Part shown: one piece after another, positions 10,831 to 23,417 of the stretch
Numbering within the stretch: the stretch's first letter is position 1
Layout of the letters: each line of letters starts with the position of its first letter
Source of the DNA: Candidatus Accumulibacter sp. 66-26
GTDB lineage: Bacteria > Pseudomonadota > Gammaproteobacteria > Burkholderiales > Rhodocyclaceae
Length of the DNA: 64,000 nt
Assembly: GCA_001897745.1 (NCBI GenBank)
Contig: MKUH01000023.1
Location: 124,001-188,000 of the forward strand
Reading direction: 5' to 3'
Notes under the pieces: generated by a model
Told to the model about the DNA's origin: nothing
What the model saw: the letters and a program-made list of their open reading frames with translations, nothing else
The model's database searches: none
Made by a program: the position numbers and the translations under genes

Positions 10831-10844
10831 TTCCAGCAGAACGA

Positions 10845-11111
10845 TCAGGCAGCGAGCGCCTTGATCTGGGCCGACAGGCGGCTCTTGTGGCGCGAGGCCT
10901 TGTTCTTGTGGATGATTTTCTTGTCGGCGATGCGGTCGAGCACCGAGACGGATTCCTGGAACACGCTCTGAGCAGCAGCCTTGTCGCCAGCGACAATCGC
11001 CTTTTGCACACGCTTGATGGCCGTACGCAGAGTGGAGCGCAGACTGGCGTTGTGGGCGCGTTGTTTGACGGCTTGGCGTGCACGCTTGCGTGCTTGTGCG
11101 CTGTTGGCCAT
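10845..11111 (-). CDS. rpsT: 30S ribosomal protein S20
   Basis: An 88-residue basic protein that binds 16S rRNA in the small ribosomal subunit. The start is the ATG at 11111, giving [18 protein letters not shown], the standard S20 N-terminus. The frame runs back to 11180 but those residues are not part of the protein. Motifs '[17 protein letters not shown]' and the C-terminal '[20 protein letters not shown]' are diagnostic. It is divergent from murJ, an arrangement common in Proteobacteria. Confidence 0.97.
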   Translation of the reverse strand: MANSAQARKRARQAVKQRAHNASLRSTLRTAIKRVQKAIVAGDKAAAQSVFQESVSVLDRIADKKIIHKNKASRHKSRLSAQIKALAA

Positions 11112-11298
11112 GAATGTTATCCCTAAAAAAGCTGATGGGTTTATCGAAAACGCGCAATTATACGGAGTCGAACTGGACAACGCAAGCGAGACCTGCGTCG
11201 GGTTTTGTCCGCCGCCGCGAAGCGGCTAAGATGGCGGATTCCGGCGCGAACCGCTGCCGCGGCGCCCGCCGCACGCGTCGAAACCTACAAAAATCCAG

Positions 11299-12837
11299 AT
11301 GAACCTGCTCAAAGCCCTCGCCACCGTCAGCGGCATGACGCTGCTCTCGCGCATACTCGGTTTCGTGCGCGATTTCGTCATCGCCCGCACCTTCGGCGCC
11401 GGCGTGATGACCGACGCTTTCTTCGTCGCCTTCAAGCTGCCCAACCTGCTGCGCCGCCTGTTCGCCGAAGGCGCCTTCTCGCAGGCCTTCGTCCCCATTC
11501 TCGGCGAATACAAGAACCGGCGCGGAGAGACCGAGACCCGGCGCCTGGTCGATCACGTCGCCACCCTGCTCTTCCTGATCCTGCTCGCAGTGACGCTGCT
11601 CGGGATGGCCGCCGCGCCCTTCCTCGTTTACATCTCGGCACCGGGCTTCGCCGCCGACGCGGGCAAGTTCGCGCTGACCGTCGAACTGACGCGCATCACC
11701 TTCCCCTACATCCTGTTCATGTCGCTGGTCGCACTCTCCGGCGGCGTTCTCAACACCTGGAGCCGCTTCGCCGTGCCGGCCTTCACGCCGGTCCTGCTCA
11801 ACCTCGCCTTCATCGGCATGGCGCTCTTCGCGGCACCGTGGTTCGATCCGCCGGTCCTCGTGCTGGGCTGGGCGGTCGTCCTCGGCGGCGCGCTGCAACT
11901 CGCCTTCCAGCTGCCCAGCCTGCGCCGCATCGGCATGCTGCCGCGTTTCTCCTTCAACTGGAAGGACGAAGGCGTGCGCCGCATCCTCAGGCTGATGGCG
12001 CCGGCCGTCCTCGGCGTCTCGGTATCGCAGGTCAGCCTCCTGATCAACACCATCTTCGCCTCCTTTCTCGGCACCGGCAGCGTTTCATGGCTGTATTACG
12101 CGGACCGTCTGATGGAGTTCCCGGCCGGCATGCTCGGCGCCGCGCTCGGCACCATCCTGCTCCCCTCGCTGGCCAAGTATCACGCCAGCGGCAGGACCGA
12201 AGACTATTCGAAGCTGCTCGACTGGGGCCTGCGCCTGACCCTGCTGCTCGCCGCGCCGGCCGCGCTGGCGCTGGCGCTGATCGCCGTGCCGCTGATCGCC
12301 ACCCTGTTCCATCACGGCGCCTTCTCGGCCGACGACGTGTTCAAGACGCGCGACGCGCTGGTCGCCTACAGCCTGGGACTGCTCGGCCTGATCCTCGTCA
12401 AGGTGCTGGCCCCCGGCTTCTATGCGCGGCAGAACGTGCGCACCCCGGTCAAGATCGCGCTCGTCACGCTTTTCGTCACGCAACTGCTCAACCTCGCGCT
12501 GATCGGCTGGCTCAAGCACGCCGGCCTCGCCCTGGCGATCGGCCTGGCCGCCTGCCTGAACGCCTTCCTGCTCTATCGCGGCTTGCGCCGGCACGGCATC
12601 TACACACCGCAAGCCGGCTGGGCGGCCTTCTACGCCAGACTGGCGATCGCCATGCTGGCGATGGGGGTCACGCTCTGGTTCGCCACCGGCGACGCGAACG
12701 CCTGGCTGCGCTGGACGCTCACTCAGCGCCTGCTGCAGCTGTCCGGCGTCGTCGTACTTGGCGCCGGCGCCTATTTCGCTACACTGTGGCTTGCCGGCTT
12801 CCGGCTGCGCGACTTCCGGCGGCGCGCCGCAGAATGA
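11299..12837 (+). CDS. murJ: Lipid II flippase MurJ (MviN)
   Basis: A 512-residue polytopic inner-membrane protein of the MOP superfamily that moves lipid II across the cytoplasmic membrane for peptidoglycan synthesis. It starts [22 protein letters not shown] and has '[21 protein letters not shown]' and '[15 protein letters not shown]', the conserved MurJ N-terminal signature. About fourteen hydrophobic helices run through the protein. The length is typical. The YbhB-like gene follows by 19 bases and may be co-transcribed. Confidence 0.96.
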   Translation: MNLLKALATVSGMTLLSRILGFVRDFVIARTFGAGVMTDAFFVAFKLPNLLRRLFAEGAFSQAFVPILGEYKNRRGETETRRLVDHVATLLFLILLAVTLLGMAAAPFLVYISAPGFAADAGKFALTVELTRITFPYILFMSLVALSGGVLNTWSRFAVPAFTPVLLNLAFIGMALFAAPWFDPPVLVLGWAVVLGGALQLAFQLPSLRRIGMLPRFSFNWKDEGVRRILRLMAPAVLGVSVSQVSLLINTIFASFLGTGSVSWLYYADRLMEFPAGMLGAALGTILLPSLAKYHASGRTEDYSKLLDWGLRLTLLLAAPAALALALIAVPLIATLFHHGAFSADDVFKTRDALVAYSLGLLGLILVKVLAPGFYARQNVRTPVKIALVTLFVTQLLNLALIGWLKHAGLALAIGLAACLNAFLLYRGLRRHGIYTPQAGWAAFYARLAIAMLAMGVTLWFATGDANAWLRWTLTQRLLQLSGVVVLGAGAYFATLWLAGFRLRDFRRRAAE

Positions 12838-12856
12838 TCGACAAGGAGGAGCTAGA

Positions 12857-13486
12857 ATGAAACTGATCAGCAACAGCTTCAGCGAGGGGCAGAAAATCCC
12901 CGGCGAATTCGCCTTCTGCACGCCCGACCCGGCGCGCCACGTCTGCCTCGGGAACAACCACAACCCGCACCTGGCCTGGAGCGAGGTGCCGGCCGACACG
13001 AAATCCCTGGCCGTCATCTGCCACGACCCCGACGTACCGAGCCGCGGCGACGACGTGAATCAGGAAGGACGCGGCGTCCCGGCCAGCCTGCCGCGCGTGG
13101 ATTTTTTCCACTGGGTGCTCGTCGACCTGCCGGCCGGATTGCGCGAGATAGAGAACGGCGAATTCTCGAAAGACGTCACGCCGCGCGGCAAGGCGGGACC
13201 GGCGGCGCCGCACGGCGCGCGCCAGGGCATCAACGACTACACGTCGTGGTTCGCCGGCGACCACGACATGAACGGCGACTACTACGGCTACGACGGCCCG
13301 TGCCCGCCGTGGAACGACGAGTTGCGCCACCGCTACGTATTTACCGTCTATGCGCTCGACGTGGAGCGGCTGCCGGTCGACGGCAAACTGACCGGCCAGC
13401 AGGTGCGCGACGCGATGCGGGGCCACATCCTCGCCGAGGCCAGCCTGACCGGCGTCTATACGCTGAACCCGGCGGTCGCGCTCTGA
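12857..13486 (+). CDS. YbhB/YbcL family protein (PEBP / Raf kinase inhibitor-like)
   Basis: A 209-residue protein of the phosphatidylethanolamine-binding protein fold. The ATG at 12857 has a very strong ribosome site, AAGGAGGAG. Family motifs are 'NNHNPHLAWSEVPADTKSLAVICHDPDVPS' (quoted in part: HLAWSEVP, CHDPDVPS), 'DFFHWVLVDLP' and 'YDGPCPPWNDELRHRYVFTVYALD'. No signal peptide is visible, so it is probably cytoplasmic. The bacterial members have no settled function. It ends at a terminator shared with hppA. Confidence 0.88.
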   Translation: MKLISNSFSEGQKIPGEFAFCTPDPARHVCLGNNHNPHLAWSEVPADTKSLAVICHDPDVPSRGDDVNQEGRGVPASLPRVDFFHWVLVDLPAGLREIENGEFSKDVTPRGKAGPAAPHGARQGINDYTSWFAGDHDMNGDYYGYDGPCPPWNDELRHRYVFTVYALDVERLPVDGKLTGQQVRDAMRGHILAEASLTGVYTLNPAVAL

Positions 13487-13521
13487 CCCCCTGACAAACT
13501 CGCCGACGAATGCGCCGGCCA

Positions 13522-13560
13522 GAAAAAAACGGGGCAGCCGCGGCTGCCCCGTTCGTTTTC
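13522..13560. terminator. Bidirectional terminator between the YbhB-like gene and hppA
   Basis: The perfect palindrome ACGGGGCAGCCG/CGGCTGCCCCGT (13529-13552) has AAAAAAA on the left and TTCGTTTTC on the right. It lies between two convergent genes. Confidence 0.88.
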
Positions 13561-13579
13561 CAGAGTTCCGGAAACCGGA

Positions 13580-15625
<2,046 letters not shown>

Positions 15626-15747
15626 GAACTCCCTCCCAAAAAGTTTGCTCAAGCCCTTTGGAAGATTCCGCCGGGCCGGTTTGCCCTACATTTGAAACAA
15701 ACCTGTCTACGCCGCCGGCACGGGCGGACGCGTCGCTGCCGAGTCCC

Positions 15748-17019
15748 TTACACCGCAAACTCCCCGAGCTTCTTCGGCACCGAAATATTCTTCAAGCGCA
15801 CGTAATCCGGCAAGCCGTTGCGGTAGGGCGGATAGTCCTCGCCCTCGATCAACGGCGTAAGGTACGCGCGGCATTTGTCCGTGATGTGAAAACCGTCGTC
15901 GCTGATGAAGTCGCGCGGCATCTTGCGCTCGACGTTGGCGACCTCCTTCAGGTCGGCGACGCCGACTTCCCAGCGATAGAGCGCGTCGGCGAGGCGCACG
16001 ACGCCCGGCATCACCGCGTTGCGCCCGGCGAGCGCCAGTTCGACGGCGGCCCGGCCGAGCGCATAGGCCTGATCGAGGTCCGTCTTCGACGCGATGTGGC
16101 GCGCCGAACGCTGGAGGTAATCGGCGAGCGCCCAGTGGTATTTGTAGCCCAGACGATCCTTGATCAGCTGCGCGACGATCTGGCCGACGCCGCCCAGCTG
16201 CGCGTGGCCGAAGGCGTCCTGCGTTCCCATGTCGGACAGGAAGTTGCCCTGCGCGTCGTGCAGGCCTTCGGAAACGGCGATCGTGCAGTAGTCGTAGCGC
16301 TGCACGCATTCGTGCACGCGCGCCAGGAAGCGCGCCTCGTCGAAGGGGACCTCGGGCAGCAGCAGGATGTGCGGCGGCTCGCCCTCGGCCTCGCTGGCCA
16401 GTCCGCAGGCGGCGGTGATCCAGCCGGCGTGGCGACCCATGACTTCCATGACGAAGATCTTGGTCGACGTCCTGGCCATCGAGGCGACGTCGTAGCCGGC
16501 CTCGCGGATCGAGGTCGCGACGTACTTGGCGACCGAGCCGAAGCCGGGGCAGGAGTCGGTATGCGGCAGATCGTTGTCGACGGTCTTCGGGATGCCGACG
16601 CAGACGAGCGGATAGCCGAGTTTTTCGGAAAGCTGGGACACCTTCCACGCGGTGTCCATCGAGTCGTTGCCGCCGTTGTAGAAGAAGTAGCCGATGTCGT
16701 GCGCGCGGAACACCTCGATCAGGCGCTCGTACTGCGCGCGGTGTTGATCGAAGCCCTTCAGCTTGTAGCGGCAGGAGCCGAAGGCGCCCCCCGGCGTATG
16801 GCGCAGGCGGGCGACGTCGGCGGCGGATTCGAGCGAGGTGTCGATCAGGTCTTCGGCCAGGGCGCCGATAATGCCGTTGCGGCCGGCGAAGATCTTGCCG
16901 ATGCGGTCCGGGTGCCGGCGCGCCGTTTCGATGACGCCGCAGGCGGAGGTATTGATCACCGCCGTCACGCCGCCCGACTGGGCGTAGAAGGCGTTCGTCG
17001 GGAGCTTGGCGGCGGTCAT
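15748..17019 (-). CDS. pfp: 6-phosphofructokinase, pyrophosphate-dependent type
   Basis: A 423-residue enzyme interconverting fructose-6-phosphate and fructose-1,6-bisphosphate, probably with PPi as phosphoryl donor. Two positions that separate PPi from ATP enzymes support this: GGND (GGNDSMDTA) in place of the ATP-type GGDGS, and Lys in PKTVDNDL in place of the Gly in ATP-type PGTIDND. 'MEVMGRHAGWITAACGLA' is the sugar-phosphate site. It lies 7 bases downstream of adk and 122 bases upstream of hppA, all on the minus strand. PPi-PFK next to an H+-pyrophosphatase is known in other Proteobacteria. Confidence 0.92.
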   Translation of the reverse strand: MTAAKLPTNAFYAQSGGVTAVINTSACGVIETARRHPDRIGKIFAGRNGIIGALAEDLIDTSLESAADVARLRHTPGGAFGSCRYKLKGFDQHRAQYERLIEVFRAHDIGYFFYNGGNDSMDTAWKVSQLSEKLGYPLVCVGIPKTVDNDLPHTDSCPGFGSVAKYVATSIREAGYDVASMARTSTKIFVMEVMGRHAGWITAACGLASEAEGEPPHILLLPEVPFDEARFLARVHECVQRYDYCTIAVSEGLHDAQGNFLSDMGTQDAFGHAQLGGVGQIVAQLIKDRLGYKYHWALADYLQRSARHIASKTDLDQAYALGRAAVELALAGRNAVMPGVVRLADALYRWEVGVADLKEVANVERKMPRDFISDDGFHITDKCRAYLTPLIEGEDYPPYRNGLPDYVRLKNISVPKKLGEFAV

Positions 17020-17026
17020 CTCGGCC

Positions 17027-17806
<780 letters not shown>

Positions 17807-17838
17807 TTACATTCAATTGGCCGCCCGGTCAAACGCTT

Positions 17839-18609
17839 TCACGCCCCGGCGAAGTGTCGGCGCATGCGCTCCGCATCGTCCGGCGTATCGACGCCGGGCA
17901 GCGGCAGATGGTCGGAAATCGCCACGCTGATGCGGTAGCCGTGCCACAGCGCGCGCAGCTGTTCGAGCGCCTCGAAGCTTTCGAGCGGCGACGGCGCGAG
18001 CCTGGCGTAGGCGCTCAGAAAGCGCGCGCGATAAGCGTACAGGCCGACGTGGCGATACGCGGGGAAATCGGCCGGCAGCGTCTCGCCGCCGCCTTCGCGG
18101 GAGAAGTGATCGCGCGCGTAGGGAATCGGCGCGCGCGAGAAATAGAGCGCGTCGCCGGCCGCCGTGCACACCACTTTGACGACGTTCGGATTGAAGAAAT
18201 CGGCGGCTTCGCCAAGCGGATGCGCGACGGTGGCGATGTCGGCGCCGCTCGCGGCGAGCTGGCGCGCGGTCTGCGCGATCAGCGCCGGCTCGATCAGCGG
18301 CTCGTCGCCCTGCACATTGACGACGATGGCGTCGGCGGACCAGCCGCGCTGCGCGACGACCTCGGCCAGGCGGTCGGTGCCGGTCGGGTGGTCGGCGCGC
18401 GTGAGTAAAACCTGCAATCCGTGCTCCTCGGCCGCCGCCTTCACGTCGGCGTGATCGGTGGCGACCCACACCTCTTCGGCGCCGGACAGCGCGGCGCGCT
18501 CGGCCACGCGCACGACCATCGGCTTGCCGCCGAGATCGAGCAGCGGCTTGGCCGGCAGGCGCGTCGACGCGTAGCGCGCCGGAACGACGACCTTGAACGG
18601 GACGCTCAT
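17839..18609 (-). CDS. kdsB: 3-deoxy-manno-octulosonate cytidylyltransferase (CMP-KDO synthetase)
   Basis: A 256-residue enzyme activating KDO with CTP for lipopolysaccharide inner core synthesis. It starts [23 protein letters not shown], with the nucleotide-binding '[12 protein letters not shown]'. '[12 protein letters not shown]', '[13 protein letters not shown]' and '[12 protein letters not shown]' follow, all KdsB signatures. It sits 16 bases after the Trm112-like gene in the envelope operon exbB-exbD-lpxK-Trm112-kdsB. Confidence 0.96.
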   Translation of the reverse strand: MSVPFKVVVPARYASTRLPAKPLLDLGGKPMVVRVAERAALSGAEEVWVATDHADVKAAAEEHGLQVLLTRADHPTGTDRLAEVVAQRGWSADAIVVNVQGDEPLIEPALIAQTARQLAASGADIATVAHPLGEAADFFNPNVVKVVCTAAGDALYFSRAPIPYARDHFSREGGGETLPADFPAYRHVGLYAYRARFLSAYARLAPSPLESFEALEQLRALWHGYRISVAISDHLPLPGVDTPDDAERMRRHFAGA

Positions 18610-18625
18610 CGGCGGCGCCCCCGCG

Positions 18626-18811
18626 TCAGGCCGGACTGACCGGATCCGCCGGCAACTGGCGCGCTTCGTCGGCGAGCATCACCGGAATGTCGTCGCGCAC
18701 CGGGAAAGCCAGCTTGCAGGGCTTGCACACGAGTTCGGACTCGGCCTTGCGGTATTCGAGATTGGCCTTGCAGATCGGGCAGACCAGGATGTCAAGCAAG
18801 CGTGCGTCCAT
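18626..18811 (-). CDS. Trm112 family zinc-ribbon protein (YcaR-like)
   Basis: A 61-residue protein with two Cys pairs, C11-P-I-C14 and C29-K-P-C32, that probably bind one zinc. '[12 protein letters not shown]' is the bacterial YcaR/Trm112 signature. Eukaryotic Trm112 activates methyltransferases; the bacterial role is not settled. The gene lies between lpxK (overlap of 20 bases) and kdsB (16 bases), which is the usual proteobacterial position. Confidence 0.92.
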   Translation of the reverse strand: MDARLLDILVCPICKANLEYRKAESELVCKPCKLAFPVRDDIPVMLADEARQLPADPVSPA

Positions 18812-19892
18812 TGAACTTCTCCAGAATGATGTCGAGCAGACCCGGGGCCTCAGCGCCCCCGAGGTCTCCGGCGCAGGGCAGGATTTCCGCCGCGACCGGC
18901 AGGAACCAGGACTCGCCCGTGTAGATTGCGGCGCATTTTACCGCATCTTTCTCGGTCATCAGCAGCACGCCGTCGCGCGCAAAAGCCAGATCGGCGCCAG
19001 TGTAGGCGTGATGGTCGGGAAACGGACGCGCCTCGAAAATCAGCCCGAGCGCTTCGAGCTGGCGGAAGAAGCGCGAAGGATCGCCGATTCCGGCCAGCGC
19101 ATAGAGCCGCTTGCCGCGCAGGTCGGCGGCAGCGCAGCTGCGCTGCGGATCGGCCAGCGCCGCAAAGCGCTCGCCGGCCAGGCGCATCGAAAATTGCGGC
19201 AGCGTGCCGGCCGCCTGCGCCACGCGCGCTTCCGGCGCGCCGTTCCAGATCAGCGCGCTGGCCTCGGCCAGGCGGCCGAGCGGCTCGCGCAGCGGGCCGG
19301 CCGGCAGCAGGCGGGCGTTGCCGGCGCCGCGTCCGTCGAACACGACCAGTTCGACGGTGCGCTGCAGACGGTAATGCTGCAGGCCGTCGTCGGAAACGAT
19401 CACATCGCACTCCGGATGCGCCGCGAGCAGCGCCCGGCCGGCGGCGACGCGGTCGCGCCCGACGAAGACCGGAACGCCGCTGCGCCGGGCGAGCAGCAAA
19501 GGCTCGTCGCCCACCTCGGCCGCCGCCGAATCCGGCAGCACCGGGCGTACGCCCGCCTCTTTCGTGTGTTTCGTAGCTTCCGCGCCATAGCCACGGCTGA
19601 CGATGCCCGGCCGCCGGCCCTGCTCGCGCAGACGGGCGACCAGCCAGAGGACGAGCGGCGTCTTGCCGGCGCCGCCGACGGTGAGGTTGCCGACGACGAC
19701 GACCGGCACCGGCAGGCGGACGGATGCCAGCAGGCCGCGCCGGTAGAGGGCGCGGCGCAGCGCTGTCAGCAGACGGAAGAGCCAGGACAGCGGCAGCAGA
19801 GGAACGAGCCGCGCGGCCAACCGCCGACGATACCACCAGACGGGGAGGCGCTGCGCGAGGCCGGGACGGGCGGATTCGCCGGAATCGGCCAT
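18792..19892 (-). CDS. lpxK: Tetraacyldisaccharide 4'-kinase
   Basis: A 366-residue, membrane-associated kinase that phosphorylates the lipid A precursor to lipid IVA. An N-terminal hydrophobic and amphipathic segment ([17 protein letters not shown]) is followed by the P-loop [11 protein letters not shown] at about residues 68-78. 'ILVSRGYGA'-like and '[13 protein letters not shown]' motifs and the C-terminal '[11 protein letters not shown]' are also present. It overlaps the Trm112-like gene by 20 bases and follows exbD by 10. Confidence 0.95.
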   Translation of the reverse strand: MADSGESARPGLAQRLPVWWYRRRLAARLVPLLPLSWLFRLLTALRRALYRRGLLASVRLPVPVVVVGNLTVGGAGKTPLVLWLVARLREQGRRPGIVSRGYGAEATKHTKEAGVRPVLPDSAAAEVGDEPLLLARRSGVPVFVGRDRVAAGRALLAAHPECDVIVSDDGLQHYRLQRTVELVVFDGRGAGNARLLPAGPLREPLGRLAEASALIWNGAPEARVAQAAGTLPQFSMRLAGERFAALADPQRSCAAADLRGKRLYALAGIGDPSRFFRQLEALGLIFEARPFPDHHAYTGADLAFARDGVLLMTEKDAVKCAAIYTGESWFLPVAAEILPCAGDLGGAEAPGLLDIILEKFNGRTLA

Positions 19893-19902
19893 CGGCGGAC
19901 GG

Positions 19903-20319
19903 TCAGCGCTGCGACTGGGTGGCGAAGGAGATGTGCGGATAGCCGGCTGCCTGCGCGGCCTGCATGATGTCGACGACGCTCTGGTGCGTCGCCTTGGCGT
20001 CGGCGCTGATCACGATGACCGGCTCCTTGTTGCTGCCGGCGGCGCGGCGCAGGGCCTCGCTGATCGCCTGGACGTCCGTGCTGGCGAGCGGCGCCTTGTT
20101 CACCAGCACCTGGCCGGTGGCGGTGACGGCGACGCTGACCTCGTTCGGCTGCTCGGCCTGCTTGCTGGCGTCGGCCGTCGGCAGGTTGATCTCCAGCCCG
20201 GAAAACTTGGCGTAGGTGGTGGTCAGCATCAGGAAGATGATGATCACCAGCAGCACGTCGATGAGCGGGATCAGGTTGATCTCGGGCTCGTCGCGGCGAC
20301 CGCCGCTGTGGAAATTCAT
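19903..20319 (-). CDS. exbD: Biopolymer transport protein ExbD/TolR
   Basis: A 138-residue inner-membrane protein with one transmembrane helix at about residues 17-37 ('PLIDVLLVIIIFLMLTTTY'). The key Asp in 'NLIPLIDVLLV' takes part in proton flow. The periplasmic domain ends 'QAAQAAGYPHISFATQSQ', as usual. With ExbB it energises TonB or Tol from the proton gradient. It lies 10 bases from both exbB and lpxK; this order is common in Betaproteobacteria. Confidence 0.93.
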   Translation of the reverse strand: MNFHSGGRRDEPEINLIPLIDVLLVIIIFLMLTTTYAKFSGLEINLPTADASKQAEQPNEVSVAVTATGQVLVNKAPLASTDVQAISEALRRAAGSNKEPVIVISADAKATHQSVVDIMQAAQAAGYPHISFATQSQR

Positions 20320-20329
20320 CGCCCGCCCC

Positions 20330-20938
20330 TTACGCCTTGCGCTCGCCGTGCAGCAGTTCGACGAGACGTACCGCCTGCTGCTCCATGTCGATCACGAAGC
20401 CATCGACGAGCGCGCGGAAGTGGCGCCAGAAAATCATGCCCGGAATGGCGATGAGCAGACCGAAGCCGGTGTTGTAGAGGGCGATCGAGATGCCGTGCGC
20501 AAGTTGCATCGGGTTGGCGCCGGACGGCGACTGCGAGCCGAAGATCTCGATCATGCCGACGACGGTGCCGAACAGGCCCATCAGCGGGCTGATCGAGGCG
20601 ATCGTGCCGAGCGTCGTCAGGTAGCGGCCGAGGTCGTGCGAGACGGCACGGCCGGTTTCCTCGATCGACTCCTTCATGATGTCGCGCGAACTGCCGACGT
20701 TGCGCAGGCCGGCGGCGAGGATGCGGCCGAGCGGCGACTGCGCTTCGAGTCCGGCGATCATCGCCTCGCTGCTGCCGTTCTGGCGGTATTCGGCGACCAC
20801 GCGCTGGAGCAGGCCGGCGGGCAACACCTTGGAACGACGCAGGGCGACCAGGCGTTCGATGATCAGGGCCACGGCGATGATCGATGCCAGCAGCAAGGGC
20901 CAAATCGGCCAACCGGCGGCCTGGATGATGGAAAACAC
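20330..20938 (-). CDS. exbB: Biopolymer transport protein ExbB (MotA/TolQ/ExbB family)
   Basis: A 202-residue inner-membrane protein with an N-terminal helix (PIWPLLLASIIAVALIIER) and two later helices around 'LTTLGTIASISPLMGLFGTVVGMI' and 'IALYNTGFGLLIAIPGMIFW'. These are the conserved MotA/TolQ/ExbB channel segments. With ExbD it forms the proton-driven motor. It is the first gene of the operon running to kdsB, and its promoter must lie in 20939-21255. Confidence 0.94.
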   Translation of the reverse strand: MFSIIQAAGWPIWPLLLASIIAVALIIERLVALRRSKVLPAGLLQRVVAEYRQNGSSEAMIAGLEAQSPLGRILAAGLRNVGSSRDIMKESIEETGRAVSHDLGRYLTTLGTIASISPLMGLFGTVVGMIEIFGSQSPSGANPMQLAHGISIALYNTGFGLLIAIPGMIFWRHFRALVDGFVIDMEQQAVRLVELLHGERKA

Positions 20939-21027
20939 GCTTTCTCCCTCAAGTTTTTTTCAGGCGGGAACTTTAGCCTGCGCGGGACAGCGCAGCAAGC
21001 CCTAGCGACCTCATCATAGAAAACGTT

Positions 21028-21062
21028 TATCCACAAAAACTGTGGATAACTTTGTGGATTTC
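21028..21062. promoter_or_regulatory. Cluster of DnaA-box-like sites
   Basis: Two perfect consensus DnaA boxes face each other: TTATCCACA at 21028-21036 and its reverse complement TGTGGATAA at 21042-21050. A third, weaker match, TGTGGATTT, follows at 21054-21062. They lie in the 317-base gap between exbB and xseA, a stretch richer in A and T than the surroundings. No dnaA gene is nearby. Possible roles are DnaA control of the flanking promoters or a DnaA-titrating or -reactivating site. Confidence 0.6.
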
Positions 21063-21096
21063 TCCGCTTCGCAACGCCTAAGTAGTCCCGCCCAAA

Positions 21097-21124
21097 GGAT
21101 TTTTTACACTTTGCCAAAAAATCC
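21097..21124. repeat. Perfect 9-bp inverted repeat
   Basis: GGATTTTTT (21097-21105) and AAAAAATCC (21116-21124) are separated by ten bases. It could act as an operator or a weak terminator-like hairpin. It lies just downstream of the DnaA-box cluster. Confidence 0.7.
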
Positions 21125-21136
21125 GGCACCGACGAT

Positions 21137-21174
21137 TTGCGTATATTAATCATCGCATTAGCTTATATACGCAA
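21137..21174. repeat. Perfect 10-bp inverted repeat, AT-rich
   Basis: TTGCGTATAT (21137-21146) and ATATACGCAA (21165-21174) flank an 18-base AT-rich spacer, about 80 bases before the xseA start. The geometry fits a dimeric regulator operator. The spacer is too long for a dif site. Confidence 0.7.
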
Positions 21175-21255
21175 TTTTCGCAAGGGTTTCGGAAGACGCT
21201 GCCCCGCCGGCGCCCGCGGGGTGTGCATGATTTGCGGCGCATGTAGAATTGCCGC

Positions 21256-22701
21256 ATGTCCTCCCCCCTGTTTCCCGACGCGAGCCCCGCCTCGCCCGTC
21301 TCCGCACCGCCGGTTCTGCCCGTTTCCCTGCTCAACCGGATGGCGCGCGAAAAGCTCGAAGCCGCCTTTCCCCTGTGCTGGGTGTCCGGCGAAATTTCCA
21401 ACCTGACCTACGCCGCCTCCGGCCACGTCTACTTTTCGCTGAAGGACGCCGCCGCGCAGGTGCGCTGCGTGATGTTCCGCAGCCGCGCGCAACTGCTCGG
21501 CTGGCGGCTGGAGAACGGCCAGCACATCGAGGCGCGCGTGCTCGTCACGCTCTACGAGGCGCGCGGCGACTTCCAGCTCAACGTCGAGGCGGCGCGCCGG
21601 GCCGGCGTCGGCAACCTGTACGAGCAGTTCCTGCGCCTCAAGGAAAAGCTCGAACGCGAAGGGCTGTTCGACGCGGCGGCCAAGCGCCCGCTGCCCGCCT
21701 TCGTGCGCCGCATCGGCATCGTCACCTCGCCGCAGGCCGCCGCCCTGCGCGACGTGCTCACCACGCTGCGCCGCCGCGCGCCCCATGTCGGCATCGTGCT
21801 CTACCCGACGCCGGTGCAGGGCGACGGCGCCGGCGCGCAGATCGCCGCCGCCATCCGGTGCGCCGGAGAACGCCGCGAGCGCGACGGGCTCGACCTGCTG
21901 ATCGTCTGCCGCGGCGGCGGCAGCATCGAGGATCTCTGGGCCTTCAACGACGAGGCCGTGGCCCACGCCATCCACGCCAGCCCGCTGCCGGTGATCAGCG
22001 GCGTCGGCCATGAAACCGACTTCACGATCGCCGACTTCGCCGCCGACCATCGCGCACCGACGCCGACCGCCGCCGCCGAGCTGGCGGCCCCCGAGCGCGC
22101 CGCCCTGCTCGCCCGCCTGGCCGACCTGCGGCAGGCGCTGCGCCGGCAGACCGGACGCGGCCTCGAACAGCGCGCGCAGCAACTCGACTGGCTGGCGCGC
22201 CGCCTGCAGCACCCGGCCGAACGCCTCGCCCGCCAGCGCGACAACCTGCGCAACCTGCAGCGCCGCCTCGACAACGGGCTGACGCAATCCTGCGCGCGCG
22301 GCCGCGAGCAACTTGCCGGACTGTCCCGCCGCCTCCTTCTCTCCCGCCCGGACACAGCTCGCCACGCGCGCCGCCTCGAGGCGCTCGCTCCGCAACTGCG
22401 CGGCGCCTGGCAACGTAGCGCGCAGCGCCGGGGCGCCGACCTCGAACGCCTGGCGGCCAGCCTCGCGCATCTCAACCCGGAAAGCGTGCTGGCGCGCGGC
22501 TTCAGCATCGTCGTCGACGCCGACGGGAAAATCGTGCGCGATGCCGATGCGCTGGAACCTTCCGCGCGGATCGCTGTCCATCTGCACCGTGGCCGTCTCG
22601 ATGCGACGGTCACCGCAACCCATCGGGACAGCGGAGTTCCGCCGGCCTCGGCAAGCCCATCGGCATCCTCGTCGATTGCCAGCGGCGACACCCCCGACTA
22701 G
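21256..22701 (+). CDS. xseA: Exodeoxyribonuclease VII large subunit
   Basis: A 481-residue subunit of the nuclease that degrades single-stranded DNA to oligonucleotides. The N-terminal OB-fold is seen in '[27 protein letters not shown]', quoted in part as WVSGEISNL and GHVYFSLKD. The catalytic domain contains '[16 protein letters not shown]', '[18 protein letters not shown]' and '[16 protein letters not shown]'. A long basic helical region follows. The start MSSPLFPDA adds a Pro-rich leader of about 22 residues before the conserved '[13 protein letters not shown]'; a later start is not excluded. sodB follows by 67 bases. Confidence 0.95.
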   Translation: MSSPLFPDASPASPVSAPPVLPVSLLNRMAREKLEAAFPLCWVSGEISNLTYAASGHVYFSLKDAAAQVRCVMFRSRAQLLGWRLENGQHIEARVLVTLYEARGDFQLNVEAARRAGVGNLYEQFLRLKEKLEREGLFDAAAKRPLPAFVRRIGIVTSPQAAALRDVLTTLRRRAPHVGIVLYPTPVQGDGAGAQIAAAIRCAGERRERDGLDLLIVCRGGGSIEDLWAFNDEAVAHAIHASPLPVISGVGHETDFTIADFAADHRAPTPTAAAELAAPERAALLARLADLRQALRRQTGRGLEQRAQQLDWLARRLQHPAERLARQRDNLRNLQRRLDNGLTQSCARGREQLAGLSRRLLLSRPDTARHARRLEALAPQLRGAWQRSAQRRGADLERLAASLAHLNPESVLARGFSIVVDADGKIVRDADALEPSARIAVHLHRGRLDATVTATHRDSGVPPASASPSASSSIASGDTPD

Positions 22702-22768
22702 AATTCGCCGACCACCCTGGAAGCGAACCCGATTCCAACCCGCCCCCGACACTCACGGAGAAAACAAT

Positions 22769-23356
22769 ATGGAACACTGCCTCCCGCAACTGCCCTACGC
22801 CCTCGACGCCCTCGCTCCGCACATGAGCAAGGAAACCTTCGAATACCACTACGCCAAGCACCACCAGGCCTACGTCACCAACCTGAACAACCTGATCAAG
22901 GGCACCGAATACGAAGCCCTCGACCTCGAAGCCATCGTCAAGAAGGCACCGGCCGGCGGCGTGTACAACAACGCGGCGCAGGTGTGGAACCACACCTTTT
23001 TCTGGAACTGCATGAAGCCGAACGGCGGCGGCGCCCCGTCCGGCGCGCTGGCTGCGGCGATCGACAAGAAGTGGGGTTCGCTCGACGAGTTCAAGAAAGC
23101 CTTCCAGGCCTCCGCCGTCGGCAATTTCGGCTCGGGCTGGACCTGGCTGGTGAAGAAGGCCGACGGTTCGGTCGACATCGTCAACATGGGCGCCGCCGGC
23201 ACCCCGCTGACCACCGGCGACAAGGCCCTACTCTGCGTCGACGTGTGGGAACACGCCTACTACATCGACTACCGCAACCTGCGTCCGAAGTTCGTCGAGA
23301 CCTTCCTGAACAATCTGGTCAACTGGAGCTTCGCCGAGCAGAACTTCGCCGGCTGA
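22769..23356 (+). CDS. sodB: Superoxide dismutase, Fe type
   Basis: A 195-residue cytoplasmic enzyme converting superoxide to peroxide and oxygen. The ATG at 22769 gives [20 protein letters not shown]. Metal ligands are His27 ([12 protein letters not shown]), a His in '[15 protein letters not shown]', and Asp and His in '[13 protein letters not shown]'. The residues around the active site ('[12 protein letters not shown]', '[12 protein letters not shown]') are those of Fe enzymes rather than Mn enzymes. It follows xseA and ends at its own terminator. Confidence 0.95.
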   Translation: MEHCLPQLPYALDALAPHMSKETFEYHYAKHHQAYVTNLNNLIKGTEYEALDLEAIVKKAPAGGVYNNAAQVWNHTFFWNCMKPNGGGAPSGALAAAIDKKWGSLDEFKKAFQASAVGNFGSGWTWLVKKADGSVDIVNMGAAGTPLTTGDKALLCVDVWEHAYYIDYRNLRPKFVETFLNNLVNWSFAEQNFAG

Positions 23357-23385
23357 TCTCCGGCCGACGGCGCCAAGCCTTCCGC

Positions 23386-23417
23386 AAAAGCCCCCGCCGC
23401 TCCGGCCGGGGCTTTTT
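23386..23417 (+). terminator. Intrinsic terminator after sodB
   Basis: AAAAGCCCC (23386-23394) pairs with GGGGCTTTT (23408-23416), with TTTTTT at the 3' end. It lies about 30 bases past the sodB stop and also abuts the 3' end of the convergent cfa gene. Confidence 0.85.

Noticed and set aside
21137-21174. Chromosome dimer resolution (dif) site
   Set aside because: dif arms are separated by about six bases; here the spacer is 18 and the arms do not match the XerC/XerD pattern.
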